Notes under the pieces: model-generated
Seen by the model: the letters and a program-made list of their open reading frames with translations, nothing else
What the model was told of the DNA's origin: nothing
Databases searched by the model: none
Source of the DNA: Massilia sp. UMI-21
GTDB taxonomy: Bacteria; Pseudomonadota; Gammaproteobacteria; Burkholderiales; Burkholderiaceae_D
Direction of reading: 5' to 3'
Length of the DNA: 64,000 nt
Assembly: GCA_015277795.1 (NCBI GenBank)
Contig: CP063848.1
Location: 248,001 to 312,000, forward strand
Position numbers and translations under genes: made by a program
Shown here: in pieces, positions 15,642 to 24,535 of the stretch
Numbering within the stretch: the stretch's first letter is position 1
Layout of the letters: each line of letters begins with the position of its first letter

Positions 15642-18406
15642 AGGCGGCGCCGGAGTTCCCGACCCTGGGCGTCTACGGCACGGGGCTGAGCCAGCACGCG
15701 CGGCTGATCACCCTGGCGAGCAGCCAGGACAGCGCGCTGCCCGAAGCGCTGGTGGTGGAAGGCTTCAGCGGGTTTGAAGCCGTCAACGAACTGTTCGGCT
15801 TCGACGTGGACGCGCTCAGCACCTCCACCGACCTCGACCTGGCACTGTTCATCGGCGAAGAACTCACCGTCGGACTGCTCCAGCCGGACGGCAGCCGGCG
15901 CATGTGGCACGGCCTGTGCACCTCGGCCTCGTGGCTGGGAGCGGACGGCGGCGTGGCGCGCTATCGCCTGCGCGTGGAACCGGCCCTGGGCATGCTGGCG
16001 CTGCGCCGCGACAGCTACATCTTCCAGGACAAGAACGTCCGCGAGATCGTCTGTGAATTACTCGCCGATTATCCACAGCTGCGCTTCGAGTTCGACATTG
16101 CGCAGCCGCTGCCGGCGCGCGCGGTGTGCACGCAGTACCGCGAGAGCGACCTGGATTTCTTCACGCGCCTGCTGGCGTCGGAAGGGCTGAACTGGCGCTT
16201 CGAACACGACCAGGCGGACGATCGCGATGACGGCGCGCATGGGCAGGCCAGGCACCGCCTGGTGATCTTCGACAGCAGGGCGGCGCTGCCCGCGACGCCG
16301 GGCGGAAACCTGATCCGCTTCCATGGCGTGCGGGCGACCGAGACCGATGATGCGATCGACGGCTTTCGCGCGCGCCGCGCGGTGCGGGCGAACGGGGTCG
16401 CGATCAGCAGCTGGGATCCGGCGCAGTTGCTGGCGCCTGGATACGAGCATGCCAGCCACCTGGATGCGGGCGAGCTGCCGGCGCTGCAGATCTACGATGG
16501 CAGTGGGGAGCGCATCGCCAGCGAGCGCCGTGCGGCCGATGCGCACGCCGAACTGATGCTGCAAGCGCTCGAGTTGGAGATCAAGCTGTTCGAAGGAACC
16601 GGGGCGGTGCGGCGGCTGGCAGCCGGTCACGCGTTTCACTTGAGCCAGCACGAGCGCTATCCGCAAGGTGAGAACGCCTTCAAGCTGCTGTCGGTGCGGC
16701 ACGAAGGGCGCAACAATCTCGCTACCGGCATTGCGGGCGCCGTGTCGTCGGGTGTCGAGAACGGCAGCTATCGCAATGTGTTCACTTGCGTGCGCGAGCT
16801 GGTACCGCTGGTGCCGCGCCTGACCACGGCGCCGCATCGGATCACGGCGCCGGGGCCGCAGTGCGCGCTGGTGGTTGGGCTGGCGGATGCGGTGTCGACC
16901 ACCCATCGCGATCATCAGGTGCGCATCCAGTTCGCGTGGCAGCGGGGCAGTCGTCCCAATCCGGGGGGCATGGCGCACAACACGGACCACAAAGGCTGCG
17001 CACCGGGCAACGAGACCTCAGGCACCTGGGTGCGCGTGGCCGAGGCGCTGGCCGGGCCCAACTGGGGCACGGTGTTCACGCCGCGCATCGGGACCGAAGT
17101 GCTGGTCGACTTCATCGAAGGCGATATCGACCGGCCGGTCATCGTGGCCCAGCTCCATAACGGCGCCGACCTGCCGCCGTTCTCGGCCGGCGTCGATTCG
17201 GGCGCCAACCATGCCGGCGCGCTGTCCGGAATCCACACCCGCAACTTCGACGGCAGCGGCTACAACCAGTGGCAGATCGACGACACCACCGGACAGCTGC
17301 GCATGCGCCTGGCGACCAGCCTCGGCGCCACCCAGCTCAATCTCGGTTACCTGATCCACCAGGAGCCCGGCAGTGCGCAGCGTGGCGCCTACCGCGGCAC
17401 TGGTTTCGAGCTACGTACCGATGCCTGGGCGGTGATCCGCGGTGGCGAAGGCGTGCTCTTATCCACACGCGCACGTCCGGCCCTGGGAAGCAGCGTCAGT
17501 TCGACGCAGATGGATGTGTCGGAGGCGCTGGCGCAGTTCACGTCCGCCCAGGCCTTATCCACCAGGCTGGGCGACGCGGCGGCCCGGCAGCAGGCCTTGT
17601 TCAGCAAGGACGCCTCGCAGGCGCAGGCGGAATTCATCGCGCAGATCGATCCGCAGGAGAAAGGCAAGTATCCGGGGCCGGTGAACGGCCAGTCGGCCTT
17701 CAAAGCCAAGCCGGGGTCGCGCGAACTTGATTCCGCGCAGCCTGTGGAAAAGTTTGGCGTCCCGATCGTGCTGATGGATTCGGCGGCCAGCATCAACTGG
17801 GCCACGCCGGCATCGACCGTGCTGTACGCCGGGAAGCACCTGCACTGGACCACGCAGTCGGATCTGCACATGACGGCGGGGCACACGTTTTCGTCGGTCT
17901 CCGGCGGCGCGACCAGCCTGTTCACTCACGCTGGCGGCATCCAGGCGATCGCGGCGAACGGGTCGGTGTCGCTGCAGGCGCATACCGATGGGCTGGAGAT
18001 CCTGGCGGACAAGGAGATTACGGTGATCTCGGTGAATGACTGCATCGAGATCAAGGCCAAGGAAAAGATCGTGCTGCAGGCGGGGGAGTCGTCGATCACG
18101 CTGGAGGGTGGGGATATCACGTTTGCGTGTCCGGGGACGTTTTCGGTGAAGGGGGGGCAGCATGTTTTTGGTAGCGGCGGTAAAGCTGAAGTCGAGTTAT
18201 TAAGGTTGCCAGATTCCACCGTACGACAGTTCGACGAAGCTTTCGTTCTCGTAGACCGATCGACGGGAAGTCCGCTTGCGAACACGGATTACCGAATCAA
18301 GTACGCAAGCGGAGGGGTTGAATATGGTCGAACCGATGCCGAGGGGCAGACACATCTCGTACGGACTTTAGCATCCGAAGAAATCTATATCGAGGTCATG
18401 TCGTGA
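15638..18406 (+). CDS. vgrG: Type VI secretion spike protein VgrG with C-terminal cargo-adaptor extension
   Basis: A 922-residue spike protein. The first ~390 residues are gp27-like, with the landmark CTQYRESDLDFFTRLLASEGL. About 398-580 is the gp5-like OB fold and neck (HRDHQVRIQFAWQRGS, NWGTVFTPRIGTEVLVDF). About 714-845 is the DUF2345-type beta needle ending near FSVKGGQHVFGSGG. The last ~77 residues form a small beta domain (FDEAFVLVDRSTGSPLANTDY...GRTDAEGQTHLV), a transthyretin-like type seen on VgrGs that carry cargo. DNA for that extension is markedly more AT-rich than the preceding 2.5 kb. Start overlaps the tssK stop (ATGA); the stop overlaps the next gene's GTG (GTGA). Confidence 0.95.
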   Translation: MKAAPEFPTLGVYGTGLSQHARLITLASSQDSALPEALVVEGFSGFEAVNELFGFDVDALSTSTDLDLALFIGEELTVGLLQPDGSRRMWHGLCTSASWLGADGGVARYRLRVEPALGMLALRRDSYIFQDKNVREIVCELLADYPQLRFEFDIAQPLPARAVCTQYRESDLDFFTRLLASEGLNWRFEHDQADDRDDGAHGQARHRLVIFDSRAALPATPGGNLIRFHGVRATETDDAIDGFRARRAVRANGVAISSWDPAQLLAPGYEHASHLDAGELPALQIYDGSGERIASERRAADAHAELMLQALELEIKLFEGTGAVRRLAAGHAFHLSQHERYPQGENAFKLLSVRHEGRNNLATGIAGAVSSGVENGSYRNVFTCVRELVPLVPRLTTAPHRITAPGPQCALVVGLADAVSTTHRDHQVRIQFAWQRGSRPNPGGMAHNTDHKGCAPGNETSGTWVRVAEALAGPNWGTVFTPRIGTEVLVDFIEGDIDRPVIVAQLHNGADLPPFSAGVDSGANHAGALSGIHTRNFDGSGYNQWQIDDTTGQLRMRLATSLGATQLNLGYLIHQEPGSAQRGAYRGTGFELRTDAWAVIRGGEGVLLSTRARPALGSSVSSTQMDVSEALAQFTSAQALSTRLGDAAARQQALFSKDASQAQAEFIAQIDPQEKGKYPGPVNGQSAFKAKPGSRELDSAQPVEKFGVPIVLMDSAASINWATPASTVLYAGKHLHWTTQSDLHMTAGHTFSSVSGGATSLFTHAGGIQAIAANGSVSLQAHTDGLEILADKEITVISVNDCIEIKAKEKIVLQAGESSITLEGGDITFACPGTFSVKGGQHVFGSGGKAEVELLRLPDSTVRQFDEAFVLVDRSTGSPLANTDYRIKYASGGVEYGRTDAEGQTHLVRTLASEEIYIEVMS

Positions 18407-19146
18407 ACCGCAACTCTACAGTCCCTGCGCGTTGGACAAGCACAGGTCATTCAAGAACGTCACCGATTGAGCAGACTACTCGAAAAACAGTTGTTATTGA
18501 TAGCTACTATGTTGTCGTGGGATTCGAAGTGAATAAACCGGAGGCCTTTGTTGACGAAACACATGATTTAGCAGTTGACTACGGCCATGCTTTCTTTTAC
18601 ACCGTAAAAAATAATACTATTATTAGCGTTTTTAGTTTCGGCCCTAACGGAGCGGGGAAATTTGGCTGGTTTGACAAAGGTAGCACTTTTCCTCCAAATA
18701 AATACAATCGTTATGCACCGTTAAAAGACGGATACACCAACAGCCGCCCCGGAACCCCGGACTTCATCGTGACTGAAACTGTAAAGGCATTTCAATTGCG
18801 GATTTCTCTTGCTCAAGCAATGCGTCTTATCCATGAAACTAACAAAATACGTGCTGAGGTTATTTCTGGAGAACTACGTTACCATGCTTTCTTGAACGAC
18901 ACCTGCGCGGAAACTGCGAAAGAAATATTAGACGAAGTTGAAATTGATAATCCCAGTGGCTCTGGAGCTGTCAAGCACAGCAAGGCTCTGCCATTCTCAA
19001 TCGCCTATTCTGTCAATCCATATGCATGGTATTTTAATTTTATTAAAAACGGATACAAAGCGAAGATTTTCAATCCAGGGCCTGCTCGGAGATGGCTGCC
19101 GTTAATAAACAAGTTAGACCCGATATATGGCACCATTCAAAAATGA
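18403..19146 (+). CDS. Candidate T6SS effector, permuted papain/NlpC-like (His62, Cys168)
   Basis: A 247-residue protein without signal peptide, encoded by AT-rich DNA directly behind vgrG with GTGA overlap, the usual position for VgrG cargo. I do not recognise an exact family. Two blocks suggest a circularly permuted papain-like (LRAT/NlpC-P60, DUF4105-type) hydrolase. AVDYGHAFFYTVKNN places His62 on a beta strand. Then comes YHAFLNDTCAETAKEILDE, with Cys168 at the start of a helix, like the 'Y-N-x-x-x-N-N-C-T-x-F-A' block of such enzymes. That fold includes peptidoglycan amidases and lipid-cleaving enzymes. The target could therefore be cell wall or acyl groups; the exported neighbours favour a periplasmic target. 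Catalysis is inferred, not shown. Confidence 0.65.
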   Translation: MNRNSTVPARWTSTGHSRTSPIEQTTRKTVVIDSYYVVVGFEVNKPEAFVDETHDLAVDYGHAFFYTVKNNTIISVFSFGPNGAGKFGWFDKGSTFPPNKYNRYAPLKDGYTNSRPGTPDFIVTETVKAFQLRISLAQAMRLIHETNKIRAEVISGELRYHAFLNDTCAETAKEILDEVEIDNPSGSGAVKHSKALPFSIAYSVNPYAWYFNFIKNGYKAKIFNPGPARRWLPLINKLDPIYGTIQK

Positions 19147-19850
19147 AAACGTTATTTTTTGTGCTAGCGCTTCTTATCGTGGTCTCATCTGCACTGAGAA
19201 TTTCAACTCTAATCGACGCAGGATACCTAAATGAGAAAACAAGATCTTCAAAAAATTCGCAGGCGGGAGAGGCAATGAAAGAAGACAAAAAATTTAGATC
19301 GCTCTACGAAAAAAATGATATTGAGAGTATTCCAGCGCAACTTTCACTGAATGAAGAAGAAAAAAAATATTTGGAAGACGTTATTTCTTCCGTAAATAAC
19401 CTTATTGCACATAGGGCTTCACTAGCTCAGGAAGAACGTCGAATCTTAGGGCCAGGTAAGTTTTTTTGGCCAAAAGATCCTGCAGTTTCGACTGAGCTAA
19501 TCAGATATTATGACGAAGAGAACTTTCGTTTAACAGGAATATCCTTGACTTTGAAGCGCAAAAATAGAACATCAGAATGGAGCAACGCCGTATTAACTTT
19601 CCAACCCCGTAACTTTCCCTATGGAAGATATATGGCCAAGCTGCCAGAGACGATTTTGGAAGAGTACGTTATAGAAAATGTTGCAGAAGAACTCCGTGAG
19701 AATGCGCAGGTCGTTAACCCGACTGTCTACCACTTTACGCACAAAGTACAAACTGGTGTAGTAATGAAAGTGGAATCACAACCGATGCAAGCGCGAAAAT
19801 CGAACGATCTTCCTAATACCTTCTATGCCTTAGAAATTTCCCGTAATTGA
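19143..19850 (+). CDS. Candidate immunity protein with N-terminal export/membrane segment
   Basis: A 235-residue protein of no recognised family. Residues 2-20 (KTLFFVLALLIVVSSALRI) form a signal peptide or single membrane anchor; the rest is charged and rich in Lys/Glu, so it should sit in the periplasm. It starts within the stop of the candidate effector (ATGA), the tight coupling usual for effector-immunity pairs, and has the same low GC and codon use. The ATG at 19143 is preferred to the 19092 start because only then does the protein begin with an export signal. Role as antidote is inferred from position and localisation. Confidence 0.6.
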   Translation: MKTLFFVLALLIVVSSALRISTLIDAGYLNEKTRSSKNSQAGEAMKEDKKFRSLYEKNDIESIPAQLSLNEEEKKYLEDVISSVNNLIAHRASLAQEERRILGPGKFFWPKDPAVSTELIRYYDEENFRLTGISLTLKRKNRTSEWSNAVLTFQPRNFPYGRYMAKLPETILEEYVIENVAEELRENAQVVNPTVYHFTHKVQTGVVMKVESQPMQARKSNDLPNTFYALEISRN

Positions 19851-19910
19851 GAAATACTCAGCAAGCTGGGATCTCGCTTGGGGTTTTATTTCTATTTTCG
19901 AGTTCTTTCT

Positions 19911-20075
19911 ATGGGAAAAGACCAGCTTGAGTGTGGGCCAATGCTGAATTGTCATGCAGAGCGAGACCAAGGTCACTTAAGTGGTATAGCAGATACGATC
20001 AATTCAGCGACGCTCGTGTCATGCTTTAACCGGATACCCGGAATAGAAGAGCAGCTAGAATTAAGTAAAACATGA
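19911..20075 (+). CDS. Short ORF, possible remnant, coupled to the next gene
   Basis: A 54-residue frame (MGKDQLECGP...EQLELSKT) with no recognised similarity. Its only support is that the stop overlaps the following ATG as ATGA and that it lies in a gap of a compact cassette. It may be the 3' remnant of a decayed immunity gene, or not translated at all. A TTG at 19878 would extend it by 11 residues. Confidence 0.25.
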   Translation: MGKDQLECGPMLNCHAERDQGHLSGIADTINSATLVSCFNRIPGIEEQLELSKT

Positions 20076-20590
20076 GCTACCAACACTGCGCTAGATATTT
20101 TGTTTATTTTCTTATGGTCACAAGCGGCATTTCATCTGCCTCAACAAAAGCTCTTTCTTTTCCGATAGTAACTAAAAATGGAAACAGCAATGAAAATTCT
20201 TGCTCGTCCCGACAAAAGAAAGAATTGATGAACAGCATTCATAAAAATGTCATGCGAGATAGTCGCGTACTTCAAACAGCAATTGATCTCATCTTATGTG
20301 CATTTGACACTCCTCAAAATACAAGGAAAATCACCAATTTTATCGATAATGTTGTAACAGGTATCTACGAAGGGACAGGCGAAGAGAAAGTCGTTGAGAG
20401 AGCTACGGCCAAGACAGAAATAGCCAAATATATTATGGCAAAGGGCCGGGCTTGGAGTACAACACTACAGTTTAGCGACGATGAAGTAACACTGCAGTAT
20501 TTCTCGAACGAAGCATGTGTTGAAAGTGTAAAACTCCGACATTCCGAAAATTCGTGGTTAGTGTACGAGATCGGTGGTGCATGCGATTAA
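20072..20590 (+). CDS. Secreted protein of unknown family, candidate second immunity protein
   Basis: A 172-residue protein with a plausible signal peptide (about residues 5-24, YFVYFLMVTSGISSAS). The mature part contains four or more cysteines (CSS near 43, LILC near 75, EACVES and the terminal GGACD), compatible with disulfides in the periplasm. A helical N-terminal half is followed by beta-rich FSDDEVTLQYFSNEACVESVKLR. No family recognised. Position in the AT-rich VgrG cargo island and export signal make it a candidate orphan immunity protein. Confidence 0.55.
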   Translation: MSYQHCARYFVYFLMVTSGISSASTKALSFPIVTKNGNSNENSCSSRQKKELMNSIHKNVMRDSRVLQTAIDLILCAFDTPQNTRKITNFIDNVVTGIYEGTGEEKVVERATAKTEIAKYIMAKGRAWSTTLQFSDDEVTLQYFSNEACVESVKLRHSENSWLVYEIGGACD

Positions 20591-20733
20591 GAATATCTCA
20601 TTTTTATTCTCGAGACTTTAGCTGATCGGCAGGAAATGCTCCACTGATGTTTTTCAAGGGATTTTTGCGCTTGCGCTATTCTGAACGCCCAGTAAGTTCG
20701 TAAGTTGGACTTTAGTAATGGTTGGGAGCCGCT

Positions 20734-21396
20734 TTGAAGACACCGCAGAATTCAATTCTTGGAAGCGTAGTGTCCGTATCTTGTCTGATGCTTGTCGCAA
20801 GCGGTTGTGCGCAGTCCGGGCAGTTTCAGTCATACGCACCAAACTCTACGACGCCAGCCACCTCAAAGCGAGGCAGCACAATGACTAGCGATAGCTTATT
20901 TGAGCAAGTGCCGTTGGACACAAGCGATCAAAATATTTGCTCACCTGCTGATCCAGGAATTTATTGGCGCGGTGTATTGTTACGCGCCCCTTCACACGTT
21001 GCATTACCTGAAAATTTGGCGCAGTACACGGAGTTTGTCGTGCCAATATGTGGTCTATATCTTGTTAACGCCGCTGATACCGTTCGTCATCCGGGGCCGT
21101 TGGTTCTAGTTGTTACTGATAACGCATCTGGCGAGACATACAAAGGCGGGATCATTAAGGAAGATCCTAATCCGACGATTCCTCAACCCCAATCGCGTTC
21201 CCCGAAGCGTTCCAGCAAGCAAGCCTTTGGCAGCTACTTCAACTTGAATGTAGCAGCTTATGTGAAGCTGCCCTTACGTTCTGCTTGTTATCGCGTAAAG
21301 GTCGAGTACGCAGGACATCAGTCCAATGAGGTAAACATCGAAACCGTGCAACAGCCTGGGGAAGCGAAGTGCGGCCCTAGTCTTCATGACCAATAA
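20734..21396 (+). CDS. Putative lipoprotein in the T6SS cargo island
   Basis: A 220-residue protein starting with TTG at 20734, chosen because GGGAG lies 5 bases upstream and translation then gives MKTPQNSILGS followed by a hydrophobic stretch and a lipobox ending LVASGC with Cys25. The frame is also open from TTG 20722. The mature part is of unknown family, with a Pro/Ser/Lys-rich linker near residue 150 and several cysteines. Base composition matches the island. Its lipoprotein nature would place it on a membrane facing the periplasm, where incoming effectors act; an immunity or accessory role is inference. Confidence 0.55.
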   Translation: MKTPQNSILGSVVSVSCLMLVASGCAQSGQFQSYAPNSTTPATSKRGSTMTSDSLFEQVPLDTSDQNICSPADPGIYWRGVLLRAPSHVALPENLAQYTEFVVPICGLYLVNAADTVRHPGPLVLVVTDNASGETYKGGIIKEDPNPTIPQPQSRSPKRSSKQAFGSYFNLNVAAYVKLPLRSACYRVKVEYAGHQSNEVNIETVQQPGEAKCGPSLHDQ

Positions 21397-21518
21397 AAGA
21401 TACCTCTCAATAACAAAGCATTCTATTTACCAAAGTTTAGCGACATAGGGTCAACACGAGATTTTATATTTGTAAATCAAGTTTTCTCAATTAATACTCA
21501 ACAGAATTAGGAGTGTAT

Positions 21519-21782
21519 ATGGCAGGCGCCTTGATTACGCTCGGCGATAAAACTTCTCATGGAGGAGCGGTCATCGAAGCCTCTCCCCATAGCGATACAG
21601 GTGGCAAAGGGATCGCACGAGTGGGGGACAAAGCGAGTTGCCCCAAACACGGCCCCAACCCCATCATCAGCGGCGACTCGACACTGATCATCGACGGCAA
21701 GCCGGCCGCGCGTCACGGCGACAAAACAGCCTGCGGCGCCACCCTGATCGCCGGGCAACAAGCAACGATCGACAACATTTGA
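21519..21782 (+). CDS. PAAR-domain protein (T6SS spike tip)
   Basis: An 87-residue single PAAR domain. PAAR proteins form a sharp zinc-binding cone that caps the VgrG trimer. The pattern LGDKTSHGGAVIEAS...IARVGDKASCPKHG...I.SGD...IDGKPAARHGDKTACGATLIAGQ has the repeated PAAR-like turns and the His/Cys residues that bind zinc. It has no toxin extension. The AGGAG at 21508-21512 is 6 bases before the ATG at 21519, so that start is preferred over the GTG at 21513. GC content returns to the chromosomal level within this gene, which marks the right edge of the AT-rich island. Confidence 0.94.
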   Translation: MAGALITLGDKTSHGGAVIEASPHSDTGGKGIARVGDKASCPKHGPNPIISGDSTLIIDGKPAARHGDKTACGATLIAGQQATIDNI

Positions 21783-21791
21783 GCGACAGCC

Positions 21792-23192
21792 ATGACAACA
21801 ACGACAACAACACCGGCAAGTTTCAAGGCCGAGTGGTTCAAACTGGGTGCCATCGTCGTCACCACCTTCGTGGTCTGCTGGACGCTCGCGATCGGATACT
21901 GGCACTTCACTGATCGCAATCCCGGGATAGGCGAGCTGGGACTGGCTTTGTTCGCCCTGCCTTTGGGCATCCTGCTCGCCTTCTGGAGCGGACAAAAAGC
22001 CATCGCTGCCCGCGCCGCATCTGTCCCCACCAGTGCATCGAAACCCGCCGTTTCCGCGCCGAGCACAACTACGGCAGCAAGTACGCCCGTGCTGGCGATT
22101 GTCGGCACGGCGTTACGCTCGCCGCACGGTAGCTCGGCGGACGATCTCGCCAGCGCCATCGCCGATAACGAAGCCTGTGCAGACCTGGACCAGGAACTGG
22201 TCGATGACAATGGTTTCCCGGTGATGACGGCACGTTGCGACGATGCCCAGGACGCGATGCTGCAGGACGAGATTGTAGAGTGGCTGTCCAGCCAGGGCAT
22301 GCGACCGGAATTCTCGGAAGAACAATGGCGCGCGCTGATCCTGGCCACCGGCGTGGCAGCCGAACTTGCCAGCCAGGCTGCCGGCGAGCTGATGCCGGTC
22401 GAGGGAACGCCACCGCGGCTTCAATTGAGGCTGCTGCTGCCCGATGACTGGGCTGCCGACAGTCGTCACGCGATGACGACCTGGCTGACCCACACGGTGG
22501 GCCAGTATGGCTGGCCGGTAGCCGACATCGCCGTCCCGGAGGGACAGGAACAGCCGCACATGACGCCAGCAAAAGTACTCGCACAACTGATGCCGACAAC
22601 GTCGTCGGCCAACGCGCCCGTGATCGGCCTCGTGATCGCCTGTGCCTCGCTGATCGGCCAGGAAAGCATCGACCGCCTGGCTGCCCGGTCCGCCCTGTTC
22701 ACCGCCTCGCAATCGCGCGGCCAGATTCCCGGTGAGGGCGCGGCGGGACTGCTGTTGACGGACCTGACGCTGGCGCAATCGTGCGGCGCCGATGTCGCCC
22801 TGCTCGGCCCCTTCGACGAGCGCCGTCGCGACAGCTCGGCGGATGAGGCCCGCCAGGCCGATTCGACCCTGCTGATGGAGATGACAACGCAGATCAGCCA
22901 AGCCGCTGCCGTTGACCTGTCGCAGATCGACATGGTCGTCGCGGACACTGCGCATCGGCCGAACCGGGTCCTTGAACTGATGGGCCTGAGCACGCCGGCG
23001 ATTCCGCAGGTCGATGCGGCGGACGATATCGTCCGCATCGGTCTCGGCAGTGGAAGCTGCGGGGCGGTGCCTTTCCTGACGGTACTGGCGCTGGCCCGCC
23101 ACTACGCGCTGGAGCGCCAGGCGCCGATCCTGTGCATCGGCAACGAGGATCCGTTTGTGCGCTGCGCCGCGCTGGTGCGTCCCCCGGCATGA
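21792..23192 (+). CDS. Membrane-anchored beta-ketoacyl-synthase-like (thiolase-fold) protein of the T6SS locus
   Basis: A 466-residue protein. Two membrane segments lie at about residues 18-40 and 47-66, then a Ser/Thr/Ala linker to about 100. The rest resembles a degraded ketoacyl synthase: a first half-fold from TPVLAIVGTALRSP, then VIGLVIACASLIGQESIDRL, RGQIPGEGAAGLLLTD, DMVVADTAHRPNRVLE, and a final GSGSCGAVPFLTVLALARHYAL. The catalytic Cys-His-His set is not clear, so enzymatic activity is doubtful. It lies 9 bases after the PAAR gene, suggesting cotranscription and a role in loading or anchoring the spike. Similar genes near vgrG/PAAR are familiar from Burkholderiales but uncharacterised to my knowledge. 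Confidence 0.65.
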   Translation: MTTTTTTPASFKAEWFKLGAIVVTTFVVCWTLAIGYWHFTDRNPGIGELGLALFALPLGILLAFWSGQKAIAARAASVPTSASKPAVSAPSTTTAASTPVLAIVGTALRSPHGSSADDLASAIADNEACADLDQELVDDNGFPVMTARCDDAQDAMLQDEIVEWLSSQGMRPEFSEEQWRALILATGVAAELASQAAGELMPVEGTPPRLQLRLLLPDDWAADSRHAMTTWLTHTVGQYGWPVADIAVPEGQEQPHMTPAKVLAQLMPTTSSANAPVIGLVIACASLIGQESIDRLAARSALFTASQSRGQIPGEGAAGLLLTDLTLAQSCGADVALLGPFDERRRDSSADEARQADSTLLMEMTTQISQAAAVDLSQIDMVVADTAHRPNRVLELMGLSTPAIPQVDAADDIVRIGLGSGSCGAVPFLTVLALARHYALERQAPILCIGNEDPFVRCAALVRPPA

Positions 23193-23215
23193 GCCGCCGG
23201 TGAATCCTCACAGGT

Positions 23216-24535
23216 TCAGGTGTTCAGCGAATTGACCACCAGCTTGCGCTTGCCGTTCGGCGCCAGCGGTATATCGGTCTCTTCCTGCAGCGAGATGTCG
23301 AAGAAGCCGCCCCAGCGTTTCTGCTGGGCATCCAGCACGAAGGCGCGCTGCTCGTCGTTGAGGCGGCCATGGCGCGGCACCACCGCCAGCGTGATCTCGC
23401 CCGCCTTTTTCTGCCGCACCTGGTACAGGCGCACGAAGTCCCAGGTCACTTCGTCGATCACGATCGACAGGCCCGGAATGCGCTTGCCGCTGCGGTCGAG
23501 CAGGTATTCGTGGCCGCGGCCATCGATGGCCTGGCAGCGGCCATCCGCATCGATCAGACCGTAGTCGTTGGTCCGGTAACGGATCAGGGGCATCACGTCG
23601 TTCCACAGCGAGGTCCCGACGATCTCCGGGCGGTCGCCGTCCATGCGGTTTTCGTTCCAGCCATAGAGCGGCTGGAACTGGTAATCGGAGATGCCGCGCT
23701 CGTCCACCTGCAGGAATGCCAGGTTGGTACGCTCGGACAAGCCGTAATTCAGCGACACCGGCGCGCCGAACAGCCGGCGGATCGACGCCAGCTGCGCCGG
23801 GGTCGCCGGTTCCGAGGCCAGCAGCACGGCTTTTACTTGCACCCCGAGCTCGCCGGACTGGACCAGTTCGGACAGCGCCGTCACCGAACTCGGGTAGCCA
23901 TGCACATACTCAGGCTGGAAGCGCCGGATGGCCTCGACGATGGTCGCCTTGTGTTGCTCGTGCACGTGGTAGGGCGAGAGCATCAGGCGGTTGCCGACCA
24001 CGCGCGCCGGTTCTTCGTGCGCCAGGCGGCGCGCGTCGGCGCCGATGCGCAGGATGCGCGACTTGTCGAAGGAGAAGCCGAGCTTGCCCCACTCGTGCGT
24101 AAAAAAAGCCTTTTCGATGTCGGCCAGGCGCTTGGTGCGCCACAGGCCGATGCCCTGGCCGGACGAGCCGCCGCTGGTGGCGTACATCAGTTTTTGCGGA
24201 TCGAGCCGGCGATCGAGGAAGTCGCGCTGTTGCGACATGACGTCTTCCTTGGCCAGGAACGGGAAGGCAGCCAGCACCTCGTGCACGGGTTCGTTGTTTG
24301 CTTCCTCGACGCTCAGCCTGACGTTGCGCTGGTAGAAGGGCACGTGTTCGAGGGCATGGACGAGGATCTTGCGCAGGCGCAGATTGGCCTGGTCCGCGAC
24401 CGCCGCCTTGTCTTGCGACAGCATGTCCAGCACGCTGAAGAAGTCGGGGTGATACAGGACGCGGCTCGGAATGTAGCGGCGCCAGGCGTAATAGGGTTTG
24501 GCAAGCAGGTCGTGGATGCTCACGTTATCCCCCAT
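23216..24535 (-). CDS. Phenylacetate-CoA-ligase/CapK-like adenylate-forming enzyme
   Basis: A 439-residue member of the ANL superfamily branch that includes phenylacetate-CoA ligase and CapK. The phosphate-binding loop [11 protein letters not shown] lies at residues 118-128, the adenine region LNYGLSER near 250, and the ribose-binding region [11 protein letters not shown] near 325. It should activate a carboxylic acid as an acyl-adenylate; the acceptor (CoA, a carrier or an amine) is unknown. It overlaps the upstream opine-dehydrogenase-like gene by 11 bases, so the two form an operon and probably act on one pathway. It is convergent with the ketoacyl-synthase-like gene. Confidence 0.85.
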   Translation of the reverse strand: MGDNVSIHDLLAKPYYAWRRYIPSRVLYHPDFFSVLDMLSQDKAAVADQANLRLRKILVHALEHVPFYQRNVRLSVEEANNEPVHEVLAAFPFLAKEDVMSQQRDFLDRRLDPQKLMYATSGGSSGQGIGLWRTKRLADIEKAFFTHEWGKLGFSFDKSRILRIGADARRLAHEEPARVVGNRLMLSPYHVHEQHKATIVEAIRRFQPEYVHGYPSSVTALSELVQSGELGVQVKAVLLASEPATPAQLASIRRLFGAPVSLNYGLSERTNLAFLQVDERGISDYQFQPLYGWNENRMDGDRPEIVGTSLWNDVMPLIRYRTNDYGLIDADGRCQAIDGRGHEYLLDRSGKRIPGLSIVIDEVTWDFVRLYQVRQKKAGEITLAVVPRHGRLNDEQRAFVLDAQQKRWGGFFDISLQEETDIPLAPNGKRKLVVNSLNT

